Notes: generated from the sequence alone by a model not told the origin. 64,000 nt of DNA from Chlorocebus sabaeus (GCF_047675955.1 NC_132927.1:64957702-65021701); one strand, 5' to 3'. Positions 24,797-37,990 are shown, numbered from the stretch's first letter. Program-made: numbers and translations.

Positions 24797-25595
24797 AAAA
24801 GTTTTTATTATGACATATTTAAGAATACAAAAAGGCATTAAAAAACTCCAATACAATGAATGCCTGTACATCCACTGACCTATAAAAAGATCCCAGAGTA
24901 ACTGAAATGTCATGCCAATCTCATCTCCCTTCTTCACCCTCTGCTATTGTGAATGTGATACTGATTCTTCTCATGCATTCCTTTATATATAACATATTCG
25001 TTAATTTTTAAGCAATATCATATTTTTTCATGTTTTAAATTTTTCTATAAATATCATCCTGTATGTACTCTTTTGCAACTTGCTTTATTCACCAATGATT
25101 TGTTACAGAATTGTTTACATGTTAGAAAACTCACTTTCATAACCATATAGCATTCCATTATATAAACACACCATGGTTTATCCATTTTCCTATTAATGGG
25201 CATTTAAGTTACTTCCAAGTTTTTGCTATTAAAAGCAATGCTGCTTTAAACATTCTTGTAAAGGTCTCTTCTACACGAGTGCAAGAATTTCTCTAGGAAT
25301 GCCTGGGAGTAGTAATAGGGTAATGTGCAAAAGGCATAGCATATAGATCAGAGAGGGATCAGCTGTTGCCAAACCGTTCTCCAAAGTTTATATACCAATG
25401 CACATTCCTACTAACAGTGAAAAGAATTCCTTGTTTCCCACCTTTGGGAACAGTTTGTGTTGTCACACTTGGGAATATGAAACACCAACTGAATTTTATT
25501 GTGGTTTAAATTTGCATTTCTGTGAATATTATGCTTGATCATATTTTCATATTTTTATTGGTCATCAATACCTATTGATATCTTTTGCCCATTTT
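24797..25595 (-). mobile_element. Old L1 (L1M) fragment, minus
   Basis: Antisense L1 ORF2-end and 3' words are clear: CCATTTTCCTATTAATGGGC, AGTTTTTGCTATTAAAAGCA and TTATATACCAATGCACATTC. Confidence 0.82.
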
Positions 25596-25649
25596 TCCCA
25601 ATTGAACTCGCAAATTCCTTCCCTCCTTCATTCATTCAAGAAATACATT

Positions 25650-25842
25650 AGCTGGGCATGGTGGTGGGCGCCTGTTGTCCCAGCCACTTGAGAGGCTGAG
25701 GCCGGAGGATAGCTTGAGCCTGAGAGGCAGAGGTTGCAGTGAGCCACGATTGTGCCACTACGCTCCAGCCTGGGTGACAGAGCAAAACCCTGTCTCAAAA
25801 AAAAAAAAAAAAGAGAGAGAGAAAGAAAGAAAAAAAGAAATA
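25650..25842 (+). repeat. Alu right-half fragment with purine tail (plus)
   Basis: It starts at TTAGCTGGGCATGGTGG and runs through the right monomer. The tail degenerates into GAGA/GAAA repeats. Confidence 0.87.
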
Positions 25843-25849
25843 TACATGC

Positions 25850-26900
25850 TAGGCACTATTCAATGTACCAGGGATAGACTTATGAACAGAAGAGGCAAGA
25901 CAACAAAATTCCTTGGAGCTTCATGGTGAGAGACAGTCAATAAATGTAACTAGTAAACTATACAGTGTGTTAGAAGATGATGGGTACTTTGCTGAAAATG
26001 TAAGCATAAAAAGGAGACAGGAAGTGGGAGGAGTCCATTTTAAGTAGGGTGGTTAAGGTAAGCCTCATCAAGATGTATCTAAATGAAAAGTTGAAGGAGG
26101 TAGCAAGAGCAAAACATGCTAGAAGAGTGTTCCAGGTAGAGGGAGCAGCAAGGGCAAAGGTCCCAGTACAACAAGACTGAAATCGCTAAGTAACATCCAG
26201 GGAGACCAGTATGGAGTAGCAAAGAAGGGAAGACAGTAATGGGAAATGGGGTTGGAGAGGTCAAAGGCAGTATTGCAGGCCATTGTAAACATGGCCTACT
26301 TTTGCTTTACATGAGATGCAAAACATTTGAGTAGTGAAATGACAAGATCTGGCAACTGATTTATTAAGAGGTTCATTCTGGATTGAGAATAGATACAAGT
26401 GAGGTCAAGGATGAAAGGAGTTAGAAGGCTATTTCAATCATCTGGGCAAATGGTAAAGGTGGCAGACCAAAGTGATATCATAGAAGATGACGAAAAGAGG
26501 TCAGATTCCAAATGTATTCAGAAGACTGTCTTTTCTCAACATAGAAGGCAGAGTTATTAGTGACCCTGTAAGAGCAGCTGGGTGGAGTGGTGAGGTGAAA
26601 AAAACTAGATTAGACTTTTCTAAAGAGAAAGAAAGAGAACATAAATTGCAAATTGAAAGTAGGAACAACTGTTTAGAGGTGGTTTAGCATAGAAGTAAGA
26701 TGACAAATTGATCAGCAACTGGAAAACAGGTGACAAATTGATCAGCAACTGGAAAACAGAGTTGAAAGAGGGTTTTGTGTCACTTATTTAAGATGGAGAA
26801 ATCACATCACACTTGTATGCTAAGGGGAAAGTCAGTAGAGAGGAAAATTGATGATACAGTAGAGAAAGGGTAGAAGAGTTAGAGTGACGTCCTTGAGTAG
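25850..26900 (+). repeat. Ancient repeat-like sequence (L1M 3' UTR type?)
   Basis: Purine-rich sequence with phrases I associate with an old interspersed family (GCTAGGCACTATTCAATGTA; AGTGAAATGACAAGATCTGG; AGGCTATTTCAATCATCTGG). Stretches at 35130-35440, 54300-55800 and 62640-63060 resemble it in the same orientation. The family name is not certain. Confidence 0.5.
26701..26760 (+). repeat. 30-base tandem duplication
   Basis: Two adjacent 30-base units (26701-26730 and 26731-26760) are identical except for the last base (G against A). Each carries TGACAAATTGATCAGCAACT. Confidence 0.97.
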
Positions 26901-26968
26901 ATGACAGAAAGTATCAAGTGCACAAGTGGGAGAACTGGCCTTTACTAGAGGGCAAAGTATCTTCTAGA

Positions 26969-27545
26969 GCAGGGTGGGCAAACTACGGACTGAATGCCAC
27001 ATCCTGCCACTACCTGTTTTTGTACAACGTCCACCAGAGCAGGTAGGTTAGCACTCTGAGCTGCAGAGACCAAGTCTGTTTACTTCTCTGCACCCAGGGT
27101 CTGCCTCCCTGGTTTGTGGGTATAAGTAGCATCTGCCCCGACTCTGGGCTGGTCCCCACCTACAAGTTGAGACTCTGCTAATGGCAACTGCTTGTTATCT
27201 GGCAGTGGAATCTCAGTCTAGTAGTTGCCCCACTTCTGGTCAGCTGCCCAAATTCAGAAGGTTGGGCTCTCCAAGAACAGAAGGACACACTAGGATCTAT
27301 GTGTCACTGGAGCAGAGTGAAGCTCACTATAGTTTCACTCCCCACCACAACCTGCCAGGCCCATTCTCTGGCAGACAGAATGTCTAATGGCAACTGGGTA
27401 CAAACAGGGTAAGCAGGGCAGGACAGTTTTCTCTCCTGTTCTATAATGACCTACATAATACTCTTGATTTTGTCCTTTGGCCTAGAAAGCCTAAAATATT
27501 TACTATCTGGCCATTTACAGAAAAAGTTTGCCACCTTTGGTTTAG
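26969..27545 (-). mobile_element. hAT-Charlie (MER1-type) element with foreign insert
   Basis: The left end GGTGGGCAAACTACGGACTG and the right part CTAAAATATTTACTATCTGG, then ACAGAAAAAGTTTGCCACC, match the two ends of a MER1-like hAT element. Between about 27035 and 27440 the sequence no longer fits and is GC-richer, so something was inserted or replaced there. The insert is not recognised. Confidence 0.65.
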
Positions 27546-28112
27546 AGCATTGACAGCTGGGTTTTCTCGATGATACACACAGGATAACACGTTCCTGTTA
27601 CACGAAGTCATGTAATCAGGTCATGTTATTATTGCATCAAAGACTTTCAGTGGCTCCCCATCCCTCTGTCCCTACCACGAATAGAGTTCAAATTCCTTAG
27701 GGGAGAGACTAAGAATTCAAAACCTGAAATTCTCAAAGCCTAGATCTGGAATGGGAGGCAAGAAGCCCCATGTTAACCTCAAGTCTGAGTCATCTACTTC
27801 AACCTAGTTTACCTAAAACTATGTATTTAGAGGGTTAACAATACTTAGTCAGGTTAAGTAAGTAGATACTTACTTCCCAATTGGTTAATGAACTCTGTGG
27901 ATCAGAACCCCAAAAGTAAGGAAGGTTGAAATGTTCACCAAAGCCTTAACATTCATCCTTTTATGCTTCACTTTTAGGCCTCTATACGTCTAACCAAACT
28001 TAAGAGAGAAAGTTATTCCTTTGGAAGTATTTTCATTGCAAGACTATTTACCTTCTTGAAATCTTATTTCAAACAAATTCATAGTTCTTTTCGAGGACAG
28101 AAATACTAAGTA

Positions 28113-28764
28113 CAATCGGCCTTCCATATTCTCAGGTTTTGCATCTGTAGATTTAATCAAATGTGGATTGAAAATATTCCTTTTAAAAAGGATAGGACGG
28201 GCATGGTGCCTCATGCCTGTAATCCCAGCACTTTGGGAGGCCAACGTAGGTTGATCACCTGGGGTCAGGAGTTTGAGACCAGCCTGGCCAACATGGTGAA
28301 ACACCATCTCTACTAAAAAATACAAAAATCAGCTGGGTGGTGTGGCGGGCACCTGTAATCCCAGTCACTCAGGAGGCTGAGGCAGGAGAATCACTTGAAC
28401 CCATGAGGCAGAGGTTTCAGTGAGCCGAGATCGCACCACTGCACTCCAGCCTGGGCGACAGAGCAAGACTCTGTTTCAAAAAGAAAAAAAGGATGGTTGC
28501 ATCTATACTGAATTCGTACAGACATTTTTTTCCTTGTCATTATTCCCTAAACAACAGTATAACAAACTATTTACATAGCATTTACATTATATTAGATATT
28601 ATCAGTAATCTAGAAATGGCTGAAAATATACAGGAGGATGTGCATAAATTATATGCAAATACTATACCATTTTATACAAGGGACTTGAGCAGCATGGATT
28701 TGGGTATCCTTGGGGAATCCTGGAACCAATCCGTGACACTTTCTGATGCTGTGAGGTGCAACTG
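28113..28764 (+). mobile_element. Non-autonomous TcMar-Tigger-like transposon, split by Alu
   Basis: It is flanked by TA (28111-28112 and 28765-28766) and has worn inverted ends. Internal words TTACATAGCATTTACATTAT and GGAGGATGTGCATAAATTAT are those of the family also seen at 21684-22144. An Alu separates 28113-28194 from 28484-28764. Confidence 0.82.
28195..28483 (+). mobile_element. Alu (plus) inside the Tigger-like element
   Basis: A complete Alu with AAAAAGGAT as a probable target duplication on both sides. Confidence 0.9.
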
Positions 28765-29326
28765 TATTATTTGCTGCGAATTTGCAATTACCAGTGACTA
28801 AGGTGCCCAAATGAAAAGTTTGTTTAAGCATGTGGAAACGAAATTACAAATGTAAAAATACTTCTTTTTACTTTGTAAATGCATATGCTGTCATCTGATG
28901 AGTTTTTGATAAAGTGTTAAATCCAAGACTGAAAATTAATCCATGTCCCATGTAATTTACAACTTGAAAGTTACTTGAACTTGGGAAATGTCTTAACTAA
29001 GTTTATTCTTTTCTAATAATGTTTTACTTCTTCCTATATTCACATATTTTCTCTGAACAGTTTCAATTTATTGAGATTTTGATGTCACATTGCTGGAATT
29101 TATAAGTATACTATTTAGAAAACAGACATATTTTTTATTTTATAGTTACAAATGACTAAAGTAATATAGCATTCCACTTTTACATCATTTTATAGCATAT
29201 GAGTAATTTTTTAAAAAATTTTCTTTTTCAGTTTAGACTATAGAACATGTCTTTAACAGAAGAAAAAGTCTGGACATAATTTGATTAATCTCATATATTG
29301 AATTTTTTTGCAAGTATGAATATTAC

Positions 29327-29680
29327 TGTATTAGTCTGTTCTCACACTGTTCATAAAGACATACCCAAGACTGGGTAATTTATAAGGAACGAGGTTTAAT
29401 TGATTCACAGTTCCACATGGCTGGGGAAGCCTCACAATCATGGCTGAAGGTGAATAAGGAGCAAAGTCACGTCTTACATGGTGGCAGGCAAAATTGCTTA
29501 TGCACGGGGAACTCCCATTTATAAAACCATCAGATCTCATGAGACTTGCTCACTACCACAAGAACAGTATGGGGAACCACCCCCATGATTAAATTATCTC
29601 TACCTGGCCCTGCCCTTGATACATGGGGATTATTACAATTCAAGGTGAGATTTGGGTGGGGACACAGCCAAACCATATCA
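29327..29680 (-). mobile_element. THE1 solo LTR (minus)
   Basis: A full-length LTR from TGTATTAG to TATCA. Flanks ATTAC (29322-29326) and ACTAC (29681-29685) are a 5-base duplication with one transition. It has the same sense as EML5. Confidence 0.92.
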
Positions 29681-29861
29681 ACTACATAAATGCAGCCAAT
29701 AAATGGCAATAAATCTTCTATTTGTTTAAAATGTATCAATACAACAGTAAATTACTTTAAAAAAATAAACTTATTTTAGATAATTTTAGATTCCAGAAAA
29801 GATTCAAAGGAATTACAGAGTATTCTCTCATACACTTTGGTTTCTACTAATGTAAACATCT

Positions 29862-30151
29862 TTTTTTTTTTTAGACAAGGTCTTGCTCTGTTGCCTAGGC
29901 TGGAGTGCAGTGGGAAATCATAGCTCCCTGCTGCCTTAACCTCCTAGGCTCAAGTGATCCTCCCACCTTATCCTCCCAAGAAGCTGGGCCCACAGGTACA
30001 CACCACCACGCCCAGCTAATTTTTTATTTTTTTGTAGAGACAGGGTCTCACTATGTTGCCCAGGCTGCTCTTTAACATCTAAGCTCAAGTGATCCTCCCA
30101 CCTTGGCCTCCCAAAGTGCTGGGATTACAGGCATGAGTCACTGTACCCAGC
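29862..30151 (-). mobile_element. Alu (minus), old
   Basis: A complete AluJ-like copy ending CACTGTACCCAGCC. Confidence 0.88.
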
Positions 30152-30351
30152 CAATGTTAACATCTTATATTACCATAGACCATTTTTTGAAACTAAGAAA
30201 CCAACATATTTGATACATTATTATTAAATGAACTCAAGACTTCATTCAGATTTCAACAGTTTTTCTCCTAATGTTCCTGTTCTATTCCAGGATGCAGTCT
30301 AGGGTACACACTGCACTTAGCTAAATTACTTTCAAAAGCAATAATTTCTTA

Positions 30352-31431
<1,080 letters not shown>

Positions 31432-31525
31432 CTTGCTATTGACAGTTTCTCTCCTTTCTTCCAGTCCCACAGCACAATGGTATGGCTATCATCTATGCCA
31501 ACTGACGCCAAACGTTTCCCATCCG
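31432..31525 (-). CDS. EML5: EML5 exon E9 (WD repeat, unit 2)
   Basis: This 94-base exon is the shortest coding exon in the window. It encodes DGKRLASVGIDDSHTIVLWD followed by WKKGEKLSIA. LASVG...DDSHTIVLWDW is a clear WD40 strand pair. The acceptor is TCCACAG|CGG and the donor is GCAAG|GTAGGA. Entry phase is 1 and exit phase is 2; the split arginine codon continues in E10. Confidence 0.95.
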
Positions 31526-32903
31526 CTGTGGAAAATTAATGAGAGAGATAAACTGACTATTAACATTCAGAAGAGAGGAAACATTCAGTATATATTCTAA
31601 ACCCACATCCTGTATTTAAAATTTGATAAAATAATGTTAAATGCTAGGCATGCATACAGCTATAAAAAGAACCAGAATTTATAAGGGAGGGAGAATAAAA
31701 GTTTCTCAAATCCTCTAAATGTATCTGCTCTCATTGCACCTGACCTCCTTTTCCTTATCTATCCATCAGGTTGGGATGGGAGGAGGGAGATAAGAAAAAT
31801 GGAAAAAAGAGATTTAAAAAATAGAAGGAAAGGGAAAACTAACAAAGGGATGAAGAAAATATTTATTTTAATTAAATTCACCATAAGAAATCTACTGTAA
31901 TATAAGAACTTAGAGTAAGTATGAAAAGTTAATCAAATGAAAAACATGTAAATTACAACAACATACTACCACTAATATGACTCCTTTTAGTAAAGGTCAA
32001 TCGTATCAAGCAATACATAATGAACATATTAGACAAATCATTGAGACAAATGATCAGTGAATATCCTATGGGTGTGCATGTTTATAGGCTGTAAAGGCTC
32101 AGACCACAAGAAAATATTTCCCACTTTACCACACTTTGCAAGGCTCAATTAGTTCCTCATTGCTCCAGTGGTATTTTTCTTGGTGACTCACTTAGTTCGC
32201 AATTCGTTTTCTAGTTTCTGTTAGCAAATCTTTGAATATGTCTATAGATTTCCCTCCGAACTCTACTATGGATAATTTATCACTTCAGTCAGAGCAGCAA
32301 AAGCATTAATTCACTGTTTCTTAATATAGAATTCTCTATTAATAGTATTTCCTCCCTCTTCCCAATTCACACCCTACCTTTCACTGTAGACCTATCTGCA
32401 GTTGTCAAACTTTTAAATAAACAGAAAAGTGCTAATATGATCTGAAATTATTTTTACAAGACAGCTTAAAATTGTCACTGTATAAATATGTCTAAAATAA
32501 GTATTTCAGTTCTCAACTCTTTCTTTGCTAGCCTTTTACCCTAAACATTTTCAAAGTTTACTCTAGCTATAAAACAGTGAGATCAGTGCTTGCCCAATGT
32601 GGGAGATACAAAATACTTGTGGTAACTGAGATGAATTTAGGTTGTTATGTAGATAAACATTATGTTACTAGAAACATGCAAATTTTAATAGGTATTAAAA
32701 CTATACTCATTAAGTTATAATTATAAACTAGCTAGCAAATCCACACTTTCATAGTGTTTGATAAGGACAACAGTATACACATTTGATAAAAACTGTGAAT
32801 GTCACAGCTAAAGGACAAGCTTAGGTAACACTGAGTTAGATTAAAACGGTATGTGTTGCCTCTGCATTTTGTTCATTCTTACTGAGATAGCAAACAGCCT
32901 TAC
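31526..32903 (-). other. EML5: EML5 intron between E9 and E8 (1.4 kb)
   Basis: I see no interspersed repeat, gene or RNA here. It is one of the longest repeat-free stretches in the window. Confidence 0.8.
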
Positions 32904-33009
32904 CTGAGAAATCAACAGCACTAATACCACATTGGTGGTGGCCCTTTAATATGGACAATGGTTTAATGGTCTCTGTATCCCATATATGAATTGAGGGATC
33001 TCTACCAAC
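32904..33009 (-). CDS. EML5: EML5 exon E8 (WD repeat, unit 2)
   Basis: The exon encodes VGRDPSIHIWDTETIKPLSI, then LKGHHQCGISAVDFS, a canonical blade ending (IHIWD) followed by the GH dipeptide that opens the next blade. The acceptor is TTTTAG|GTTGG and the donor is TCTCAG|GTAAGG. Length is 106 bases; entry is phase 0 and exit phase 1. The SADGKR turn is finished in E9. Confidence 0.95.
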
Positions 33010-33781
33010 CTAAAATAGAAAGAATTATAGACGTTATTATATACAATTAATTTCCATATCTATTAAAAGGAAATAAAACGAGAGATTTTTACAGCTTGAC
33101 TTATTTACCACAGAAATTTATTAAATAAAAATTTAAAGCAGACTATACATGTTACTGATATTTTTTTCTTACACTTATTCAAAAGCTAATGAGGCTAAGT
33201 TCAGTGTTTCTAGGAATGATGTAACTAGAACTATGTGACTTTCATCATCTATTTCATCAATAAAGATAACAAATGCTTACTGAACATCTATTGTTTCTAT
33301 GCTAGATACAATGAGCGATAAGACATTCAGGTAACTTTTGCAAACTCCTGGGAAAACAGGACATTATCAATTAAAGACAAACACCTCTTAATAGATGCTT
33401 AATGAACATGAAAAGGCTGTGGAGAAAGAGTCCCTGGAAGAGAAGGTACTGGAGGTGGGCCTTCAGAAAGTACAGAACTTGAATATAAAGAATTCTAGAC
33501 TAAAATAATGGGGTAAACAAATATTCAGAGGGGGTTAAAGTACCAAGCATGTCAGCAGACCTGAAAAGGTAATTTTACTGCAGCACTCTGTCACTTATTT
33601 TTTAACTTGGTTTATGATGTTCACTAATGCACAGGTAAACTATCAATTCTTAATTATTCCTCTAGACTCAAGTAGTCACTTTCTTTAACCATAAGTATAA
33701 AGAGATATCTTTGTATATAGAGACAACTCCTGAAATAATTAATAGAGCTATCAATTATAGTTAATTTAGAGATTGATTTTA

Positions 33782-34091
33782 TTCATTTATTTATTTTTAT
33801 TTTTTTGAGATGGAGTTTCACTCTTGTTGCCCAGGATGGAGTGCAATGGCGCGATCTCGGCTCACCGAAACCTCCACCTCCTGTGTTCCGGCAATTCTCT
33901 TACCTCAGCCTCCCGAGTAGCTGGGATTACAGGCATGCGCCACCACACCCGGCTAATTTTTTGTATTTTTAGTAGAGACAGGGTTTCTCTATGTTGGTCA
34001 GGCTGGTCTCAAACTCCCAACCTCAGGTGATCTGCCCACCTCGGCCTCCCAAAGTGCTGGGATTACAGGTGTGAACTACCGGCACCCGGCC
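33782..34091 (-). mobile_element. Alu (minus)
   Basis: A complete Alu with a perfect 13-base target duplication, GAGATTGATTTTA, at 33769-33781 and 34092-34104. Confidence 0.93.
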
Positions 34092-34354
34092 GAGATTGAT
34101 TTTATAAAAAGATACAACAAATAACACTGCAATCAGTCAATATTTCACTAAGTTATTCAGCCAAACATTACCAGTAACTTTTTAGAAAACTTTTAACATG
34201 TTTTATGGGTACATAGTAGTAAAAGTAACTTTTAAGTTTTCTTTTTATATAAAAACTTCTACAGAATTTGATGCTTTTGATGGTTTTACTGTACTACTCT
34301 CTTCTGGTTCTCTGGTTTCCTTGATCCCAAACCCCACCCTTATTTTATATTTAT

Positions 34355-34648
34355 TTATTTTTTTTTGAGACAACGTTTCACTCCTGTTGCCCTGCTGGGG
34401 TGAAATGGCATGATGTTGGCTCACTGTAATCTCTGCCTCCCAGGCTCAAGTGATCCTCCTGTCTCAACCTCCCAAGTAACAGGGACTACAGGCATGTGCC
34501 ACCATGCCCGGCTACTTTTTGTATTTTTTGTAAAGATGGGGTTTCACTATGTGCCCAGGCTGGCCTTGAACTCCTGGGCTCAAGGGATCTGCCGCCTCGA
34601 TTTTCGAAATTGCTAGGATTAGAGGCCGTGAGCCACAGCGCCCAGCTT
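34355..34648 (-). mobile_element. Alu (minus), old
   Basis: A complete but diverged copy, with a damaged right end (CCGCCTCGATTTTCGAAATT). Confidence 0.87.
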
Positions 34649-34894
34649 CCTTGACTCCCACTAGTGAGTTTCCTTCTCAATTTCCTCACCTGTTACTTAA
34701 ATACAAACCTCTCCCAAGGTGGTCTTTAATTCTCCAGTCTTCTCATTCTTCATTTTTGCCCTGAGGTATCTCATTTCTATAGTTTCAGTGGTTAAACAAT
34801 AAATACCTCCCCAAGTCCTTCTCTCGAACAGTTACTTGTCCTCTGAATTCAAGACTTACATTTTCAATTGTCTAGTGGACATCTCACCTGGAAA

Positions 34895-35125
34895 TTATGA
34901 TGATGACTAACATTCACTGAGAAGTGATTTATGTGCCAGAAACTGTTCCATAAGCACCTTACAAAGACTGACTCATGTACCAATCACAACAACTCTAAGA
35001 GATAGGAACAGATAATATCCTTATTTTAAAGGATGAAGAAACGAAGGCAAAGAGGGGTTAGGTAATTTGCCAGTAGCTAATAAGTGGAAAAGCTTGGATT
35101 TCAATATCATATTCCATGAGGTATA
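34895..35125 (-). mobile_element. MIR (minus)
   Basis: Reverse-orientation MIR core: TTATTTTAAAGGATGAAGAA, then TTAGGTAATTTGCCAGTAGC. Left of the core, TGTGCCAGAAACTGTTCCAT matches the MIR 3' region. Confidence 0.85.
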
Positions 35126-35386
35126 GACAGTATTTAGTATAATATTGAGTATTATTAAAGTACACTTAGCGCACCTCACTCAGGGATGAAGGGGAGAATG
35201 GAGAGGTTGGGAGAGTTCTCAGATAGGCTTAGCCTAAGTCTTAAAAGGAGCAGAAATTAAAGTTGGAAGGTTGAATACAAGTGAAGAGGAAGAGTTTTCT
35301 CAGATGAAGGAACTAAGTAAAAGATGTGAAATAGCATTATACGTGTTGGACAAATTCTAAGGCAAGAAAATAGTTTACAAAGAGGC

Positions 35387-35545
35387 AAATGGTAAGAGAT
35401 AAAAAGGGGAGTTGGAGAGTCAGATTTGGTTAAAAGCCTTTAATTGCATTGGGAGTCAACTTCCAATTCTGCATTGATGTTATGCCTTGAATTGCATTTA
35501 ACCAAGTCTGACTCTCCAACCTCCCCTTTTCATCCCTTACCATTT
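35387..35545. repeat. Long imperfect inverted repeat (49-base arms)
   Basis: The left arm 35387-35434 and the right arm 35497-35545 are reverse complements at about 45 of 49 positions, with one 1-base indel. Both contain TTGGAGAGTCAGA or its complement. A 62-base spacer holds a direct repeat GCCTT(T/G)AATTGCAT. Confidence 0.95.
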
Positions 35546-36026
35546 AGAGCTTGTGGCTATTTAGACAGCTGTTTAGACAGCCTACAAGCTATTAATACTA
35601 ATAAACATGGAAGAATTTTAAGACTTTTAGAAAGATTACTAGTGAACGGGGAAAATGGATAGAGGAAAAAACTTAAGCAGGAGACCAATGGCTATAGTAA
35701 TGTTTCAGAAATTGTGAAGCACTGATTATCAGTAGAGGTATGGAAAAATTAAAGATAAAAAGAATATTGAAGATAAAGAATAAATACATATTCAGGTGAA
35801 AGAATGGGTGCAACTTGAGGACTGACTAGCTTTAGGGGTGAAGAACAAGATTAACTTCCAGGCTTAGGCAACCAAGTTAATACAGTACTATGTTCTAAGA
35901 AGGAAACATAAAAGGATGAACAGGTTTGGAAGGGAAGACTAATCCTGTTTATCTCTGTTTTAGACATACTGAACCTGAGTTGCCCACAGGACATCTAAAT
36001 CAGTGTATTTTTAGTGAATTATATAT

Positions 36027-36075
36027 ATACACACACACATATACACACATACACACATACACAAATACACACAGA
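36027..36075. repeat. (TA)/(CA) microsatellite
   Basis: Alternating TATATA, CACACA and ATACACAC units. Confidence 0.9.
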
Positions 36076-36212
36076 GTAATTTGTCCAATTCTTGTACTAC
36101 ATTCTGAGCTCCCGATAGTGGCAACCAGTCCGAGTTATCTTTGTGTTTCTCCCACAACATTTAATGCTTTTGAATAGGAAGCACTAAACAAGTATTTGCT
36201 GAATTAAACAAA
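36076..36212 (+). mobile_element. L2-like 3' fragment
   Basis: It has the layout of an L2 end: a TCTTGTACTACATTCTGAGC region, then TTTGTGTTTCTCCCACAACA, then AAGTATTTGCTGAATTAAAC. Confidence 0.55.
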
Positions 36213-37021
36213 ATTTCTAAATGACAGTACAATTAGTCACATTACTCGACTTTCCAGGTAAGTTTCTTTCACATTCTTTCATTTCCACTTAAGATTACAG
36301 TTCCTGACAAGGGGTTATTCTTTGTATTTAATTCTCCAAAAGGCAAAAACTCTCTAGATTTTTCATCTAAATTGCTTTTTTAAAAATTGTTTTATTTGGG
36401 AAAAGTGCTTCTTACAAAAGGGAAGCCGCAAAATACAGAGACCTCTGCAACAATTTTTTTTTCTTTTTCTTAAAGTGAAAGAATGGGTGAGATCCAAGGA
36501 ATCAAAGCAGTAGATGGACAAACCTGGAGCATCCCTGAGTTATTTTCAGGAAACAGAGCATCAAAACACAAAGGTAAAATTTCCAATCAAGGAATTCTTC
36601 CAACAATTTAACTTTATCTAGTCTTGATTCCCAAACCCTCCCCTTCGGTGGAAAAGTATGACTTATTACTGCAAACCCATTACTCCACTACAATAAACAC
36701 CTTAGAACAGAGTTTTGAATCACATCTGTCTACCTGAAAACTCAGAAGTGGAATGAAGCAAATACCCACAAAAACAAACACAAAAACCTGACAAGAAAAT
36801 GCCCCAAATGAGGACAAAGGTTTCTCAGAACGTGCCTGCACTGGAAAGGCTAGATCGTAAAACATTAAATACAACTGTGCATCCAAGACCCAGTTTGTGT
36901 TAATATGTGGGAGAACCAGGTAGTTTTAACCTCCACCTACCCTCCTGGTTAGTTCCTCCACTAATGTCCATAATGTATTCTAAGATTTGAACACTGTGGG
37001 TTATGTATAGGTCTTTAAATA

Positions 37022-37028
<7 letters not shown>

Positions 37029-37054
<26 letters not shown>
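37029..37054. repeat. Poly-T tract
   Basis: An uninterrupted T run of about 26 bases, which is a poly-A in the EML5 transcript. No Alu or L1 adjoins it. Confidence 0.95.
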
Positions 37055-37089
37055 GCTCTACTTTTACCTTTTACACATGCTATAATACA

Positions 37090-37615
37090 CTTAGAATGCT
37101 TTTTCCCAACTTCCCCTCTGCCAAGTAAACAACTCAGCTCAAATGTCATCATCTCTACGAGGGTTTCTTCGATTATACTGGACACAATTAATCATTAGTT
37201 CTTCATTACATTGCTACAAGACGTTGTACATATTTCTACATTTAAAAACAGGGTGATTTTGCCTCCCAAGGGACATCTGGGCAGGGAGATATTTTGGGTT
37301 GCCACAACTCAGAGAAGTGGGTGTTACTGACACTTAACGGGTTGAGACCAGGGATGCTGCTAAATATCCTACAATGCATAGGTCAGCCTCCCACAACAAA
37401 TAATTACCTGCCCCAAAACATCAATAGTGCTAAGGTATTGTCATAAATATAGATGAGACAAGCTTCTCTGATCTATACTTAGGACACTGTATCACAACTC
37501 AGAATATGAGTTTCCACCATGGCAAGAAGTTGTCTTATTTATCTTTATATTTCTAGCACATTTCTTGCTACACAGAATGTGCTTGATTAATGTTTCTGAG
37601 TGAATGAAAGAAAGG
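37090..37615 (+). mobile_element. L2 3' region, split by MER5A
   Basis: CAACTCAGCTCAAATGTCAT opens a typical L2 block. The L2 ending TCTTATTTATCTTTATATTT...TGATTAATGTTTCTGAGTGA resumes after the MER5A. Confidence 0.7.
37248..37438 (+). mobile_element. MER5A (hAT-Charlie)
   Basis: Characteristic words are in order: GTGATTTTGCCTCCCAAGGG, then ACCAGGGATGCTGCTAAATA, TCCTACAATGCATAGGTCAG and CATCAATAGTGCTAAGGT. Confidence 0.88.
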
Positions 37616-37794
37616 AATAAGGAAAGGGAAAGGAAGGAGAGAAAGAGCAAGTAAAGAGAGGCACAAATAAAGGAAGAAGAATGCCAGAAAGAAAAAAGGG
37701 AGGAGTGTTCTCTCCTTTCAGGAAAGCTATATAGGAGGATGCAAATTGACCCCTTTTCCACATATCCTAGCTAAAAGGTATATTTACACAGTGT

Positions 37795-37990
37795 TTAAAG
37801 CCAGACAAACTGAAGGCTTTAGGCTTTACTACCTATTAGCTGATTGATCTTAAGCAAATTATTTAATTTCTCCAAACCTAAACCTCATCATTTGTAGACT
37901 GAAGGAAATAATTTTACTCTCACAAGGTTGAGGTGAGAATACATCAATAAACTAGTAAAATACTTACATATAGTAAGAATCTATAAACTT
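37795..37990 (+). mobile_element. MIR (plus)
   Basis: A MIR core in forward orientation: CTACCTATTAGCTGATTGAT, then AAGCAAATTATTTAATTTCT, CATCATTTGTAGACTGAAGG and AAGGTTGAGGTGAGAATACA. Confidence 0.82.

Noticed and set aside
28493..28801. Open frame of 102 codons as a small gene
   Set aside because: It lies almost entirely within the Tigger-like transposon copy; the element is non-autonomous and encodes nothing.
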